A DNA stretch of 64,000 nt from Owenia fusiformis (Eukaryota > Annelida > Polychaeta > Sabellida > Oweniidae), in the NCBI GenBank assembly GCA_903813345.2, contig CAIIXF020000001.1, positions 35,807,366 to 35,871,365 on the forward strand, in the 5' to 3' direction. Below the pieces are notes generated by a model. That model was not told the DNA's origin. It worked only from the letters and a program-made list of their open reading frames with translations, and ran no database searches. Shown piece by piece: positions 12,117 through 26,800 of this stretch (position 1 is the stretch's first letter; each line of letters begins with the position of its first letter). The position numbers and the translations under genes were made by a program.

Positions 12117-12369
12117 AGGCCTCTTCACACATGAACGGAACCCCCGACGTCAACTTGCGTGTACTGGCTAATGATAGATCCCATTAGTACGCTGACTGTA
12201 CATCGTTGGGGCGTATGTATGCGGGAGTACACTTCGGACGGCTTCGGAAACTTGCGATAAGTTACGCTTCGGTTCGCAAGTCCCCAATCGCCTTAATTAT
12301 AATGGACAATTTACCGAATTCGCAAGGCTGCGTTTAGTGGATTCGTTCATACTGTATGTGAGGAGGCCT
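12117..12369. mobile_element. 253-bp Harbinger-like MITE
   Basis: Inverted ends AGGCCTCTTCACACATGAAC and AGGCCTCCTCACATACAGTA are flanked by the 3-bp duplication TAA (12114-12116 and 12370-12372). TWA target sites are typical of PIF/Harbinger elements. It is GC-richer than its surroundings and has no ORF. Confidence 0.7.
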
Positions 12370-14540
12370 TAAAGTCCACACCGTTCGCACATGATATCCA
12401 CACCGCTTATTTTCGTAAAGCACGGTCTGTATAATGATGAATATGTTATTTGAGGTATCGTGCCTAAATCTACATAAACATCAATATCTCGAACTTGTAG
12501 TGAAATTTATTTGGTTTTCCTGGATGCATAATGATAATTTCAGGGTAAAAGTACACGACCACACCAGACCACAGACCACACCATCAACCCACCCCATTAT
12601 CAGATCTAGATTCCCCCAACTTTTGGACAATATTCGCGGTTCGATGTCGATAAATCTTCGATTTCGGCAAACCAAGTACAAGTAAAATAGTTGAAGCTTG
12701 TATACCCCACACTATGTTTTGGGAACATATAATATAATCTAAACATTTATAAAACTTTTAAGACCTTTTATTGCTATCATAATTACAATTTCATTTTAAT
12801 ACCAAACAAAATGAACATAACAATTAAATAATGCTAGTAAAATGCAAATGCATATAAATGAAAATAAATAAATGTAATGTTTTTAAAGTAAAGTGTTTAT
12901 TTTTGTTAAAAAATTTATAAATACCTGTCAGTGAGCATATATCTATACGTTAAGCTCCAAAGAAAACCAGATTGTCATTAGTTATTCAAAATAAATATAA
13001 CCCAAATATATATCTTGTGACAGAAACGCCTACGTAAATATAATACTTCAAATGTAAAAACAATAAGTTGGTTACAAATAAATCAGCAACAATGACATAT
13101 TGTAAATATTAGTGAACATTCTTTACAAAAACATTCATCCCTAAAGAGGATCCACTCAACAATCATTGAAATGTAAAATTTAGAAATTATATTCCTACTT
13201 AACATTGGAACAATTGATTTTATGCTTGGCTGTCCATTGTAGATTTAATTCCTCACTATGTAATCAATCATGGGGTGTGAATCTAAATATGAATCAATTG
13301 TAGAAAATAATACCTGGTACTGTGCAAGTCAATCAAGTATAAGTAAATGTTATTGTGTTTGCAAATAAATATTGGGAACTTGCAGGATATTTGCAGTAAG
13401 TAAACAGGAAAAAATTATAAAGTTATAGTAAAATAACGGGATAAATGCACAAATTGGATAGCAACTAATGTGGATGCGGTAAGTCAAAGAATAGTGTAAC
13501 TATGACAAAGATATTTGAATTAAGAATTTTTTGATTATCAATTTATGTTTGCTGTCAATTATTCTGTTGCCATGCTGTCAAACTTTACAGTTTTCTAGAA
13601 TTATTATTTATCAATATTTCATCTACTAACTATTTTATATCACAGGATATGACAGAATTTTGACAGCCCTGTATAAAACAAGATAATCCGGGTAACCAGA
13701 TTAGAAAACATTCGATAATAGGCGAAGGTAAGAAATGATGATTGACCGGTAACATTAAATCAGTGCTTTTTTAGATAAATGGAAAGTTATACAGCTATTT
13801 ATATGGCATTTAATACTAAATATAGTGGGCATAATTTTTTAGAATTTGTAATCATAATTTTGAATATTTGCTTTATTCATATTGGAAAAAAGACCTGATT
13901 TTTTAAATGAAAAACCGATTTTCTCCAATGCCAAATTAACCAATTGCATAAGAATTTCTGATGTTCATTTTCTGATTTCTGATGTTCTGATAATCATTTG
14001 CATTTGCTTTCGTATATTTAACACGTGATTGAATAATAACGGTCCTCATTTATCCGTTATCCTAAAATCCGGTTATATTGTATTAAAAAGTACTAAAATG
14101 TTAGATTTTGGCGTATTATCCTCAAATGCAGAGTGTGATAATCATTTTAACTCACAAGAATATGTACTACATTCACTAAATAATAATAGCATGCGATTAA
14201 TTCAAAGAAGATGTCAAAGACAATATTGATACCGTCAATTTTCAAAGGCTTCTCTGCGTCACCGATGAGATATGAGATAGCAGAAAGGGTGAATTTAGAA
14301 AAATAACATATTATGTTTGTCTGCTTTTTGATAATAGGTGTTTATTGAGTAAAAATGGATAAACAATGTGTACATTTTCATTTTAAAGGCCCTAATATAC
14401 CTCAGTCACAATTTATTTTCCATATTTGACAAAATGGCAACTGACGAAAAATTGATTGCGAAAAACGTTATCTGACATGCGACTTCATTGCTATGAAAAA
14501 AAATAATTATTTTAAATATGATAATACTTATTTATTTTAG
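12370..14540. other. AT-rich intergenic, nothing recognised
   Basis: No exon-like ORF with splice support and no clear repeat family was seen in this 2.2-kb stretch. Confidence 0.5.
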
Positions 14541-14560
14541 CACCCAACATCATAAAAGAT

Positions 14561-15333
14561 ATGATTGAGTCAATGAAGATACTACTAAGTACCCTGATTG
14601 TTTTTATGGCCATTCAAGACTCACAGGCAGTTAAAAGAAAGAATCTGGCTGAAAGATTCAACATTGAAGCATATGACATCACATCAAATCTCACAGAAAT
14701 TCAGAAAGAAAAGATTCTGAACTGCACAGCATCATTTGAAGTTCTCCTGTGTGAGACACCAAGTGCTTGGTGCTTGTAAGTAAACAATAACACTCACAGG
14801 GTGTGATCGAAAGATTTGTCCGCTGTGTGGAGCATTACTTTTCACTATTATAGCTTCACAAATTATTTAACTTTTGACGTGTTGAGTTATACCAAACAAA
14901 ATTACGTACTCCACGCAATGCGTATATCATATGAGGGTAACCTTCACTTCTGTTTGAAGTCCAATAACGATAGGACTAAAAAATGCAACGCATTGGATCC
15001 TCAAATGTCTAATGAGATTTCGACCAATGGTACTATTTTAAGTTCACCTACTATTGGGTGTCTTTTCATGTCAATGTAAAATACTGTATTTGAAACATTT
15101 GAAATAAAGTGAATTGAATTGAAAAAAACCAACTGTCCAGAGATGAGAAAAACAGAAAAGCTATCAAATGCATAAAACACATGACTATAATAAAGAGTTA
15201 ATAATTCTTTTCCAGCTACCATGCCAGAACCATTGGAATATGGCCTCGTTGTTGCATTCCATTTAATGAGACAATCTCCCCTACCATAACACAGAAGTGT
15301 CGGAAAGCAGTGAGTGTACTTCTCAATAAGTAG
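14561..15333 (+). CDS. small secreted cysteine-containing protein, 110 aa
   Basis: Two exons, 14561-14775 and 15216-15333, join in phase 2 (TT|GTAAGT to TCCAG|C). A TTTATTTTAG acceptor just upstream implies a 5' UTR exon. The product starts MIESMKILLSTLIVFMAIQD, a signal peptide (probably initiating at the first or fifth residue). It then has a KRK site and a mature region with six cysteines: ILNCTASFEVLLCETPSAWC, WPRCCIP and QKCRKA. Exon 2 could alternatively splice out at A|GTGAGT near 15310 instead of reading to TAG at 15331. No family recognised; a secreted peptide or defence-type protein is only a guess. Confidence 0.5.
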
Positions 15334-16043
15334 TGGCAGTGGTGAGCATATTCATATAATCAACTTTTCTAAAACAAAGAGCCTCCAAACTTCTTAGAAT
15401 TTAAGCAAGGGAGAATATTAGTTTAAACATCAGGAAGTCTGACATCATGGATATGACTGAAGCATGATATCTTACAATGTCATGCAACATATCTCTTGAA
15501 AGCCCATGCTACAACTAAAAACATTTGTTACTTTCTATAGAATCATGAACTACATGTAGTGGTGCTTGTGATCCCTTAATTCTAGTATAGTTGAGGCCTC
15601 TTAGTTGTTTGAATATGATTGCTCTTCCAATTTAGAGAAACAAAGAAATTATGACTAACTTAACTGTGAATCAATCAAAATGATTGGAAGAAAATAAATA
15701 AACTTAACAAACTGAGTAACTATGAACCAAAGTTATCATCCTTCAATTACAAAGTCCTTCATAGATTTTTAGCAACTAATACATACTTAAAAATTGTGGA
15801 CTCATAGAGTCAAACATTTGCACTTTTTGTAAAGCAAATCCTGAAACGATTTGTCATCTTCTGTATGAATGTACTATTGTAAGTGCTTTATTAAATGAAA
15901 ACGCTTTTTTGTGATGTTCATTTATCGTAATCCTGAAAAATTCACTCCTATATATCACACATTATTACTTATTGCAACTTATTACTTATCATATATAAAT
16001 AGACTGCAGGTAATATTTGTTCTTCAAAACGAAGCTCGCTTAT

Positions 16044-16337
16044 CAGGGGCGGATCTAAGAACCAACAAGGGGGGGGGGCCCAAATTTCAGGTCAGGGAAA
16101 AAATTGTCCGCGCTTGCGCGGAAAACATTTTTGGGCCCCTAACATCCATAAGTGGGCCCAAATTTTGAAATTTTCTTCAAAATTTGGCCTGAAATTAAAA
16201 AATAAGGCCTTAAAAGGCCCAGTAATGACCAAAAAGGCCCACTTTTTGGGGCCTGAAGGCCTTGTTTGGCTCAAAAAAATTTTGGGGCGCACCCGGCCCC
16301 CCCCCCCCCCCCCCCCCCCCTTAATCCGCCAGTGCTT
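16044..16337. mobile_element. short TIR element with G-run and C-run ends
   Basis: It opens with AGGGGCGGATCTAAG and a G run, and closes with a long C run and TTAATCCGCCAGTGCT. These are the near-complementary ends of a common invertebrate MITE type. The centre contains CCGCGCTTGCGCGG. Similar GGATCCGCCAGTG ends occur near 20535-20560. Confidence 0.6.
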
Positions 16338-17464
16338 ATGAACAGCAATCAACTGCAACACATGAAAATATCACAGAATATTTATATATGCTTTGACAAG
16401 TGTTCAGGTTATCACATAATGAGAAACATTAGTATGATAATTGATTTAAATGCATATTGTATTGTAGCCTCTGGGTGTTTTATTCAAGAATGATGTCACT
16501 AATACTGCAGACAAATCCAGATGATAATCTCCGGTGAACATATATCATTGTAATATTTTGTACAATAACCTAATGCTGTAAATAAATGCCATTTGTTAAA
16601 GTTCTAGTTGTGTGTATTTGAGGCATAGCAGGAGCATTTTTTCAATATAGAATCCCACATTTTAAATACTATTAGTTGAAGTCAATATGTCAGGACATCC
16701 AGTATATCATCAAAATATTACGACTTGTCAATCTGTCAATAGTCAATATATTACTTTGACTAATTAAGGCTCAAAGGTGATCACATATTAATAATAATAA
16801 TGAATAGTCTGTTTCAGTGAATAACCCACTTCATTAAAAGCCTGCTTCAAATGTTTCTCTAAAGCCTGACAGATAACTTATTCATCTTACTACTATTCTT
16901 TTCATCAATTCATATGTGTCAACTCAAAAGTCACGTAAATATTCATATATTTCTTTTATTTACAACTGCATCAAAATATGACATACAAGTCTACAACAGT
17001 GCACTATTATAAAAGGGAGAGTGCACACATAACGACACAAAATGAAAATATTTGGCAATCATTTCAAAAATAATTTTCTATTATCTATAATCATGATAAT
17101 GGATTAAACATCTTTGAATTCTAGAATATCAATGATGAGTGAATGTGAATCACTATTTGCAACAAAGCAACATCATGCATCAAAAAAATAAATTACATAA
17201 AACTCAAATATAATGAAAAACTGTGTACTGTAAGTACATTTAGATTCCAAGTTATGGAATACTTATTTCAAAATAACTATAATTGATATAAGACACTGAG
17301 GGAAATGAACTTGGAAATAATCTGGTCCATCATCAACTGTGTAATGTATGCAAGACTGAATATTGTTTGAATTTGTTCTTCAGTTATCATGAGATCATTC
17401 ACATGCTCGTGATGCCTAATTTGCTCCAAGATTTATTTTGAGGCTTTCTAAGCATACCAGAATC
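16338..17464. other. intergenic, nothing recognised
   Basis: AT-rich flank between the MITE and the minisatellite. No supported exon. Confidence 0.4.
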
Positions 17465-17775
17465 TCAATTTGCAATTGAGGCCCAAATGTACATCACAAT
17501 CTGCAATTGAGGCCCAATGTATATCTAAATCTGCAATTGAGGCCCAATGTATATTATAATCTACAACTGAGGCCCATATATATCATATTACACAATTGAG
17601 GCCAACATGAGTTTGCAATTGAGGCCCAGTGTATATGATAATCTGCGGAATCGAGGCCCAATGTACATAAGAACCTGCAATCAAAGGCCCAATGTATATC
17701 ATAATCTTTGCAATTGAGGCCCAATGTATATCAGAATCAGCAATTGAGGCCCAATGAATATCAAAAACTGCAAGA
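17465..17775. repeat. 30-31 bp minisatellite, about 10 copies
   Basis: The unit is CTGCAATTGAGGCCCAATGT followed by ATATCATAAT. Landmark GAGGCCCA recurs every 30-31 bases (17478, 17509, 17539 and on). It begins about 60 bases past the WRAP73 stop codon, so it is probably transcribed in its 3' UTR. Confidence 0.85.
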
Positions 17776-17835
17776 AGCTCCAGGTGTACTAGAATCAGCA
17801 GTTTTTACTTAATTTTTTAAAAATCTAAACAGTTT

Positions 17836-20800
17836 TCAGTGTTCAGTATTTTCAGTGTCCCTTAGAAAACATACACACATCTGATCCTTCCCCAGCAGTA
17901 AGAGTGTGTTCTCATCTTGGTGCCACTTCAGGGAGTGGACATGGAATGTACCTGCAAGTTGAGACAATATCTTAATTATGTGGAAAGAACTAAATACAGA
18001 TGTTCAAATAAAAATATATCACAGAAATGTTTTTTTATTTCAATAGGATGTACTCGAATATTGAAATACAGTAAAACCTGCGAACAGGGAATGCTCTTGG
18101 GACCGGAGGAAAGTTTCCTTGTTCAGAGGTTTTCCCTATAGAGAGGGGCCGCACTTTCAGCAAACTCAAAATTGCCGAATAAGCATATTTGTATATATAT
18201 TGATTAAATGTACAAATGCCGACTCCATACTTGGTTACGTTCTCCTCATGTTGATTTTAGCTGCTTCTAGCGTGTGATGATGTCTAGTTGATGTAATCAT
18301 TGATATGATGTGTAGAGATATATTGCTAAGAACTGAATTTCAAGTATTGATAATCTAGAAGTTGGATCAGTAAAAGATTTAAAGAGATTTGGCTCAACAT
18401 GATCATGTACTTACTATCTGTTAACTCCATAAAACAATTGTGTCAGTCCCTGAGTCCCTAGATTATCACAACTGATTTGATGTAATTAGGTTTTTGAAAG
18501 GAAGAATTGGTGTCATGATAATAAGTAACAAACAGATTAGCATTAGTTTTAAAATATATCGGGGTAAATAACAGTGGGTGGGATGCTACATCATGTCAAC
18601 AATTGGCTTATCTTAATCTCAATCATATTAATCCAAGCTTTTTATATTCAAATATTGGCTTAAGACTTTCACACCTCTGAAAAATAATGGAATATGCAGT
18701 GTCACGAAAATTCCATATTCCTTGTTCACAGGTGAATTTTCATAATTGCCCAAAAATAGTGTTCCTTGTTCCCTGTTCAGAGGTTTTCCCTACAGAGAGG
18801 GTCCCTTAACATGTAAGTCAATGGCAAAATATTCGGTTCTTTTGAAAAGCATTCCTTGTTCATAGGTTTTCCCTACAGAGAGGTATTCCATCGGACAGGT
18901 TTTACTGTATACGTAATTGGAAATAGAGGGATGAGAACTCTATGATCACCCCACATATTTCATTGCTTTCAAAGAAAATAATTGATATTTGTCACATAGA
19001 ATAAAGCTATAATTCAAAACAGTAAAAATAGAGAATCACAAAGACGATCAGTGTGTATCTATTAAAAAATGGGAATTTCTTTCTAATGGATTACTTGTTA
19101 TCCAGAGTGGAATTAAGTGATCTCTTACCTTCAGTTGGAATTTCCACAGAAAGACAACCAGCCCTGGACCACATATAGATCTTGTTGTTTCCAGTGCACA
19201 TGGCTAGCCTGGTCTGTTTGGGGTCCCACTGAACACCTGCCGATATGGAAATAATTCATTCAATAAAGATGTCATGATGCCATGAGTAAGAAATGTGAAA
19301 AATACTCTTTATACATGACTAGCCTAGTTAATAGGCTGGCCCTCATTCAGCACACATATGTATATCATGGAAGTGGCATTTTGAAAACATGGATTTACAA
19401 GCAAAAACAGGTGATTAATTTATCATAAAGTATATTTAACTGCACTTATTAGTATGTCATAATATGGAAGATCTTTTCCTGTACTCACATTTTATGGGGC
19501 TGTTCTGTATTATCATCACATTCAGGCAGAGATTCTGGATATCCCATATCCACAGTGTATGTGGCATGTTATCTATAGTTCAATATAAAGAATTTATAAT
19601 CAATATATGCCATAAATAAAAGTGAAATGAAATATCATTGTAAAGGTTTTACCTTCTTAGAAGGATAGAAGTATTGGTCATTTTGTAAGAAACTGAAGCT
19701 AATATCAGTACATGTACATGTATAGACTATGCAATATTTTGATTTTGTAAAGTGACTGATAATTATGAATAGTTACCAATTAACCATTTACATTAGGGTA
19801 TCTTAATCTAACACTGAACCTACCATTTCTAGTGTAAAGGTATCTGTTATCTGCACTAAATGCAAGAGAACCAACTCCAACTTTGGGATTAGCTTTGTTG
19901 AAATCTACTTTGATAACTGGTATTTGGACACTTCCCTCAATCACCTCATCTAAGAAAATATAAACAAACATTAGATCAAAACTCAGGATTTACAAATGTT
20001 TTAAATGAGAAAAAATTCCAAAATAATACAAGGGGTTCTTGATGTATTTGTATATGCCTTAAATCAAGTATTTGCAAAATTTCTTTGAGATAGTATAACA
20101 TTGTCACTGGCAGATCAGAAGCTATTTTTTAACTTTATTTCAAGAATAAAACATATATACAATTATACATAGGCCTAGTTACATTGTTTAATTTCTATAC
20201 AGTTTTTCTTTTTCAAAATATGCATGTATACTGCCAGTTTTGTCTCTATTAAAAATTTGTATTGCCCCCCTGGCTATTAAAACTTCTTTATGATTTTTAT
20301 TCTTATTTATTCCTATAATTTGTTCAAAAGTGATGTTCTCAAAAATTTCCATATATCTCTTGTACACTCATAAAACTTATGCTTAACATTGTCATGTCAA
20401 TTGCATTACAATTTTCACAAAATGAACTATCTTTAATTCTAATAAAAACGGTTTAAAATCTCATTACATGGATATATATTGTGTAATGTTTTCGGATCCA
20501 GAAGCTAACAAAGGGTGGCCCATTATAAAGACACCCCCCCCCCTGGATCCGCCAGTGATTTTAGCACAGCCAAGGCCCTTTTTTCTTGAACATTTTGCAA
20601 CCAGCTTGGTGGCCAGAGACAAGCATAACATCATATAACATTAACTTACAATATTTTTCAAATGAATACTTACATTTACTTGGAGTGCTGAATAAGCTTG
20701 ATGGAGATCGTTGTTCCCTACCTAGTGGCACCCTCTTTTCAACCTCTTTATAAACAATCTGAAAACAAAATAAGACAAGGATGGGATGATTGAATATGAG

Positions 20801-23800
20801 CTTTACTACCTGTTCATTAAATAAGATATCAGTATATTAATTAGAGCAAATAAATGAGCACATTTAATTTAGTAATTTAATAATAATTTTAAGTGATTTA
20901 GTATCTTTTAAGTGATTTCATAGAAAATATTTTGCAATGTGTGGAAACAATTTAAGCCCAAGACTCAATGCATTGTGGCTGCTTCATTCCACTCAGGTGT
21001 TGTTTCCTAAAATTACCACTCGATTCTGCGAATTATGTTCAAAGGTTGAAACAAGACCTTTTTGAGGAATGATCAGTCCACAATGCACAAGGCTTAAATC
21101 CTTGAATGATGTCGCACTGTGACAGTGATCTATTTTACACTTACCACATTAGGGTTATCTAGAGTTGTAACATGAAGATGTTCAGCCACAGTTTGCCATG
21201 TAATGTGGTTAAGAATGCGCACCTGAATGTAATCAAAACATCAGTAAAAATACAATTAAGTTATCTTATTTAGATGATAATTGATTGATTCAATCCAATA
21301 CAATATTAATAAATAAAATCTAAGCTAGGTGTATCTGTATTCAAAACATGGATAGACAAGGCACTAACATGCAATATGTTACCACCTGCCATTTGTTACA
21401 GATGCCAACTGCCAAAACACCAGCCACCGAATGCCAAGCATCAACCACCAAATGCCAAACACCAAACTCCGTATACCATCAACAAAAAGCTCACCATTTG
21501 TGACATTATGAGAAAATGATTATTAACAAAATTGAAATATTCTGAAACAGCATTCAGAAGAGGGATAATATTTTACTTGCCTTTTGGTCATAGCTACCAA
21601 GAGCCAGGAATTGACTTGTTGGAGACCAGCTGACTGTCTTAATGCCCAGAGCATGGTCGTAAGCACTGTAAGTTGATAAACAGCGACCATCTACTGAATA
21701 CAACAAAACCTTATACTGAAAAAAAACAAATAAAAATACATATCATTATAATCATAACAATATATTTAAGGATTTAAGCCGTGAACATTGCATTGTGGAC
21801 TGAATAATTTCTCTGAAGGTGTTTTCAAATCTTTGCATGACCCCGCAAAATATATATTTATATAAATTTATATGAAATACTGTGTTCAGATTGGCTGGAA
21901 TCGGACACCCCTTGCCTAGTTATGTGTGAAAGTTTTTTCAGTTAGGTGTTGCGTTTTGCCAATGATCCATCCCTTTGCATTTTGCCAATACAGTAATATA
22001 TTTTTATATCTAGAGGGATTTATAATTACACTTTTACTTGAGCATAAAAGGTTGGCAGGGTGGTTGGCTGTTTAAATCTCTTAGATTAGATCTTCATGAT
22101 CATTATCATTAATTCATTGTCATTAATTGGAGATTGAATTTTATCAGTCTTTATATCTTTGTTCCTTATAGGCCCTTTCTTTTTCAATACCAGTACTGTC
22201 AACCCCCAAAGATTTTCTCGCGGGACAGATTTTTTAGATATTGGATATTTGATGTCACGCTGAACTGGCTATATAATATACTAACTACCATCAAGTGGCA
22301 AATGTAAAATTTATTCTCACATAATAGTGAATAATCAATGTTTTTAAAAGTAGTTTTTAGCATCTTAAGAACAAATGTAACTGAGTATCATATGTTATTT
22401 GTATTTTCAATGGAATGCAAGCTTTTTGGCACCTGCAATAGATTAAAGTAGAACTAAGAACTTACACGGAAAAAAATTATATTTTATCTCTTGTTAAGAA
22501 ATTTGTTGGAGATTTTGTTTTTTAGTTTACATTTTGCTGGGAAAAGATTTTAAATTCAGATATTGATATTTGTCATTTTAAGGAAGGGCTAAGACTTCCT
22601 AACATTGCCCACAGTCAAATCTGTCAGTAAACTTGATAATCACAAGTGAACCTCTTTATTGGTAACACTACACCAGATTTCAAAGGATCCCACTGTTAGA
22701 CCTATTAATCACTGTTTAGATTCTACTTATTACAACTGTTCATATTCACATCTTGCCCAGACATATCCACTTTAACCACTGAATAAGAAATAATTCATTT
22801 ATTGAAAAGTACATTTGGGATAAATAAATAGTATATACATGTAGTATAATATATAGCTTGAATGTTTTAAAATATTTTGCAAATGGGTTTTTAATCTGTG
22901 CTTAATATAGTTTGCTTATCTTCTATGACAAGTTGTGGTCAAACCCTAGTAGTTTAACCGCAAAAGTTCTCCCAACTCCAGGGTAATACATAAGGGTAAA
23001 GGTTAATATATAAACCGGGACTACTTTCTCATTCATGAATTTCATTGGATGAAGCTTCCTGGAAAGGCAATTAGTTGCTAACATACTATCAGCTACTACA
23101 ATTTACTACTAATGTTTACTATTATATGTCCTGGGATGATCTAATCCAAAACTCACTGGCAGACATGGGGAAGGGCAAACCTTTTTTCATTTTGGGCCTT
23201 CAATCCTTTAAACATTTCAACAGCCTGACAAACATGCTCATCTTTTAATATAAAAGTGCTCAACAATAAAAAAAAAAATGCTCATCTTAAACATTCAAAT
23301 GGCAACCAATAAACAAATTTACCTCTAAACATTCCAATGTTCATTTTTAAACATACTCACCATGAAACATTCAAATACTCACCAAGCAAGCTCAATTTCA
23401 AACATTTAAATGCTCATCAATAAAAAAGCTCACCTTGAAACACTCAAATGCTCAACTGTAAGCATGTTTAACTCTAAATATATATTTATTTTGTAATCTT
23501 ACCCAGTGTTACCAACTGTGATATGTGAAACTTTTTTTTTAATTTCAAAAAGTGGTTTTGAAGGACATTTTGCTTAAAAGATTCATGAATTTATTTAAAC
23601 AACATTTTACAGAGCATATGTATCTTACACCATATACTTCACACCAATACATAGCATTCATCCTCCCATATTTTGGAAAATAATTAAGAAAATTATTTGA
23701 TAAATAAGCGAGAAATGAACTCTTGCACGCATGAAAGTGGTACAGAGAAAAATGCACTTCAAAATTTTTAGTTGTCATAGAAACCAATTTTATTTTATAA

Positions 23801-26800
23801 AGTTTTATGAAGTTTAGTATATTTAGAAAAGCTTGGCATAGAAACCAAAATTAAAATGTATTTTCAATGTAGTGAAATATTTGATGATTAAAAAAATTCA
23901 ACTTTTATTTGAAAAGTGGCGGGAAATTTGAATATTTGAGAAACAAAAAGCTGACAACTTTTTTTCATAACTTTTTTTTTCTTAAAAATCTATAAAATAC
24001 CTAGCAAAGTTTACATGGGGCATTTAAGGACTTTTTGTTAAAAAATTGTGAATTTCTTTCAAATAAAATGTTAGTTGTCACACACGTACATTGTTAAGCA
24101 ATACAGGGTGGTCCAAAAAAGTGAACTTATTTCCTGCAGGAATCCTTTCATATTTTCACAAGTTGTAGATGAAGGTCTCAAATTTTTGTTGGTAACATAC
24201 ATTTTTCAAATCTTGAAATTTGCATATATTTATTTATATAGCATTCTTAATTCGAATTTGCAAAAGCTCACTTTGAAACATGTTCACCTTCAATAATTCA
24301 AATCCTCACCTATACACATGCTTTAATCAAATGCTCATCTACAAAAATGTATACACTAACCTGTAAACAAGAGTCCCAGACACATAGCACTTTGCCATCA
24401 GGAGACCACTTGACACCAGCTAAATCTTCTGTAGAAGTCTCAAAGTGCTACAACAATAATACAACATACATTTATTTAGATACTGATTTTCCCAATTTTA
24501 TTTCCTTGTTCACTTTTAATGTTATTTTAATATGATCTATACAACAGAAAAATATCAACTAAATCATCCCATTTCTTGAAGTTATACGATAATTAGTAAT
24601 AAGGAAACACTGAACTCCTTTTTGAAACTGGTAGCCACCAAATATAGGAAAAGTTCAAATCAAAATAGCCTGTAGAACATTAAATGTGAAGGAAATCATA
24701 CCACATGTACTTGAGTTTGACATGTATTTGATTATCTGGAGAGGGGTCTGTACATCTTCCTTCGATGGAATGGATATGATGCATCATTTTAATCCAATTT
24801 CAATGTATTGTGCAAAAATGTATTTACCTTAACTAACTGCCATGTATTACATGCAAATACACTGATAAAGTCTTTACATTCTCTTCTCTCTGCTAGAGCC
24901 ATATACTTCCCTCCTCTGCTGAAGTCCATTCCTAAAATACATGAATATTAAATACTAGATGCTAGGCGCTGACACTCAGATAATAAGAATTGCTAAATAG
25001 TACAGGTCTCGACTCTTCATCTTGATTGCACCGTTTGCGGCTTCAGGGTGTTATACTACAGTTAAGTTTATCTTGAAACATGAAAAATATAGTTCATTGA
25101 AATATATCACCTGACCAATACCCTACTGTATATATTTACTTATCAGAATACAACACAGTCTGAATATAATACCACTAAGTCAAGTATACATACCATTCTC
25201 TCCACACTGCTTTGGATATTTGATGTAAGACACAGATTTATTGATGAGAGACCAAACAGTCACACGAAGCTGAAAGTATATGAATCATGAAGTAAACTTA
25301 ATGTCACTACATTATTTTTCTTATGTGTATTATATGTTACAATTTCTTATAGATGTATCGCCATGTTAATGTAGTTGTATATGGCATGTTTTGAGCGATT
25401 CTAGGTGTTATTCTACGGGGGTCATGGCTAACAATAGTATGCGGCTGCATATTCTGTGTATATGTAGCTATGCCCCTGACATTGTTTATAGTTTTATTAC
25501 AGGATATCATAAGAGGATTTGTATAATACTAGTATGCCTATCTTAGAATGGGCAATATAATACCTGAAAATCTGCTGTTGCGAGAATATGTCTTCCATCT
25601 GGACTCCATCTTACATCAGTGAGACCGGCTGACCCTTCATCTATCTTACATGTCCACTCTGGCTGTTCCAATGACCAAACCTACATAAACAGTTGAGAGA
25701 TACATGGCAATGTCTACCTTTATGCAGTATGGTTGGTCTTAACATCACTAGATCATATACAATAATTCTTACAATATTGAATGGGTTTTCAAGCTGGGTA
25801 CTCAGGGCTCTCTCCAGGCTTTTAGACTATGGTGCAGCACCACACTCTATTCCACAGTCTAAACATGACTGAATATACAATAATAGCATGTTAAAAGGAT
25901 AAAATATAACATAAATATGATTTATCACGATTGAATGGTTATTCTGAAGATGTTAGCACCACACCCTAGATATTTCCTGTTGAGAACAGTGGTACTAATA
26001 CTTTGATAAAAGTGGATATCTGATCAATTGAGATAAATTGTTGTAAATAAGGCGAGCCATTACAACAGGCCTTGTATGAACTAGGCTTTTAAGTCATACA
26101 TGTATGACGTGCTGGTTACCTGAACAAGTCCTCTTTTGTACATCCCACATAGTATAAACAGGGAGTCTGAAGACCACTGAAATGTAAGAATATATCTATT
26201 AACATTCAAACGTTTTCTCGTAATTCAAAATAAAACCTTAGGTGTTCAGTGTTTATCTTACTAGCATTGTATAATTTTCCATACTTTATCTAGTAACTAT
26301 TTTCTCCAAATACAGATAGAAAAGAAACAGAAAATATCATTGCACATATTTTTCTAACCTCTATTTTCTGGATAGCATCCAAACAAGTGTAAAGTTGGGT
26401 AATCTGTAATGTGCTCACTTCTCGTACAATCAGCCTGTACTGGACAACATTAGCCTGGAGAAAAACAATATATAAAAACATGTGTGCACATATCTCTACA
26501 ATGCACCACAATACATATTCCAAACAATACCATGGTCGAAACAAATAAATTTTACCAAACATATTTATTCAGGCACTTTACCTTACTTAGTCCTGAATAC
26601 TGTAATAATCACATCCAATCAAATTTTAAAACATGAATTTATGTCCATTCATATTTCTTCTTTTACTTTATAAGAAAAAGAAGAAACATTTGTGGCAGTC
26701 CCAAGTCTCAGTCTCACACCGGAATATCTGACAACGATAAAGTCAGATACCATTGTCACAAATGGCGGACATAACCGATTAACCATCGCTTCAACTCTTT

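Noticed and set aside
16092-16493. ORFs with poly-Gly or poly-Pro over 16.1-16.5 kb
   Set aside because: They arise from the G and C runs of a short MITE.
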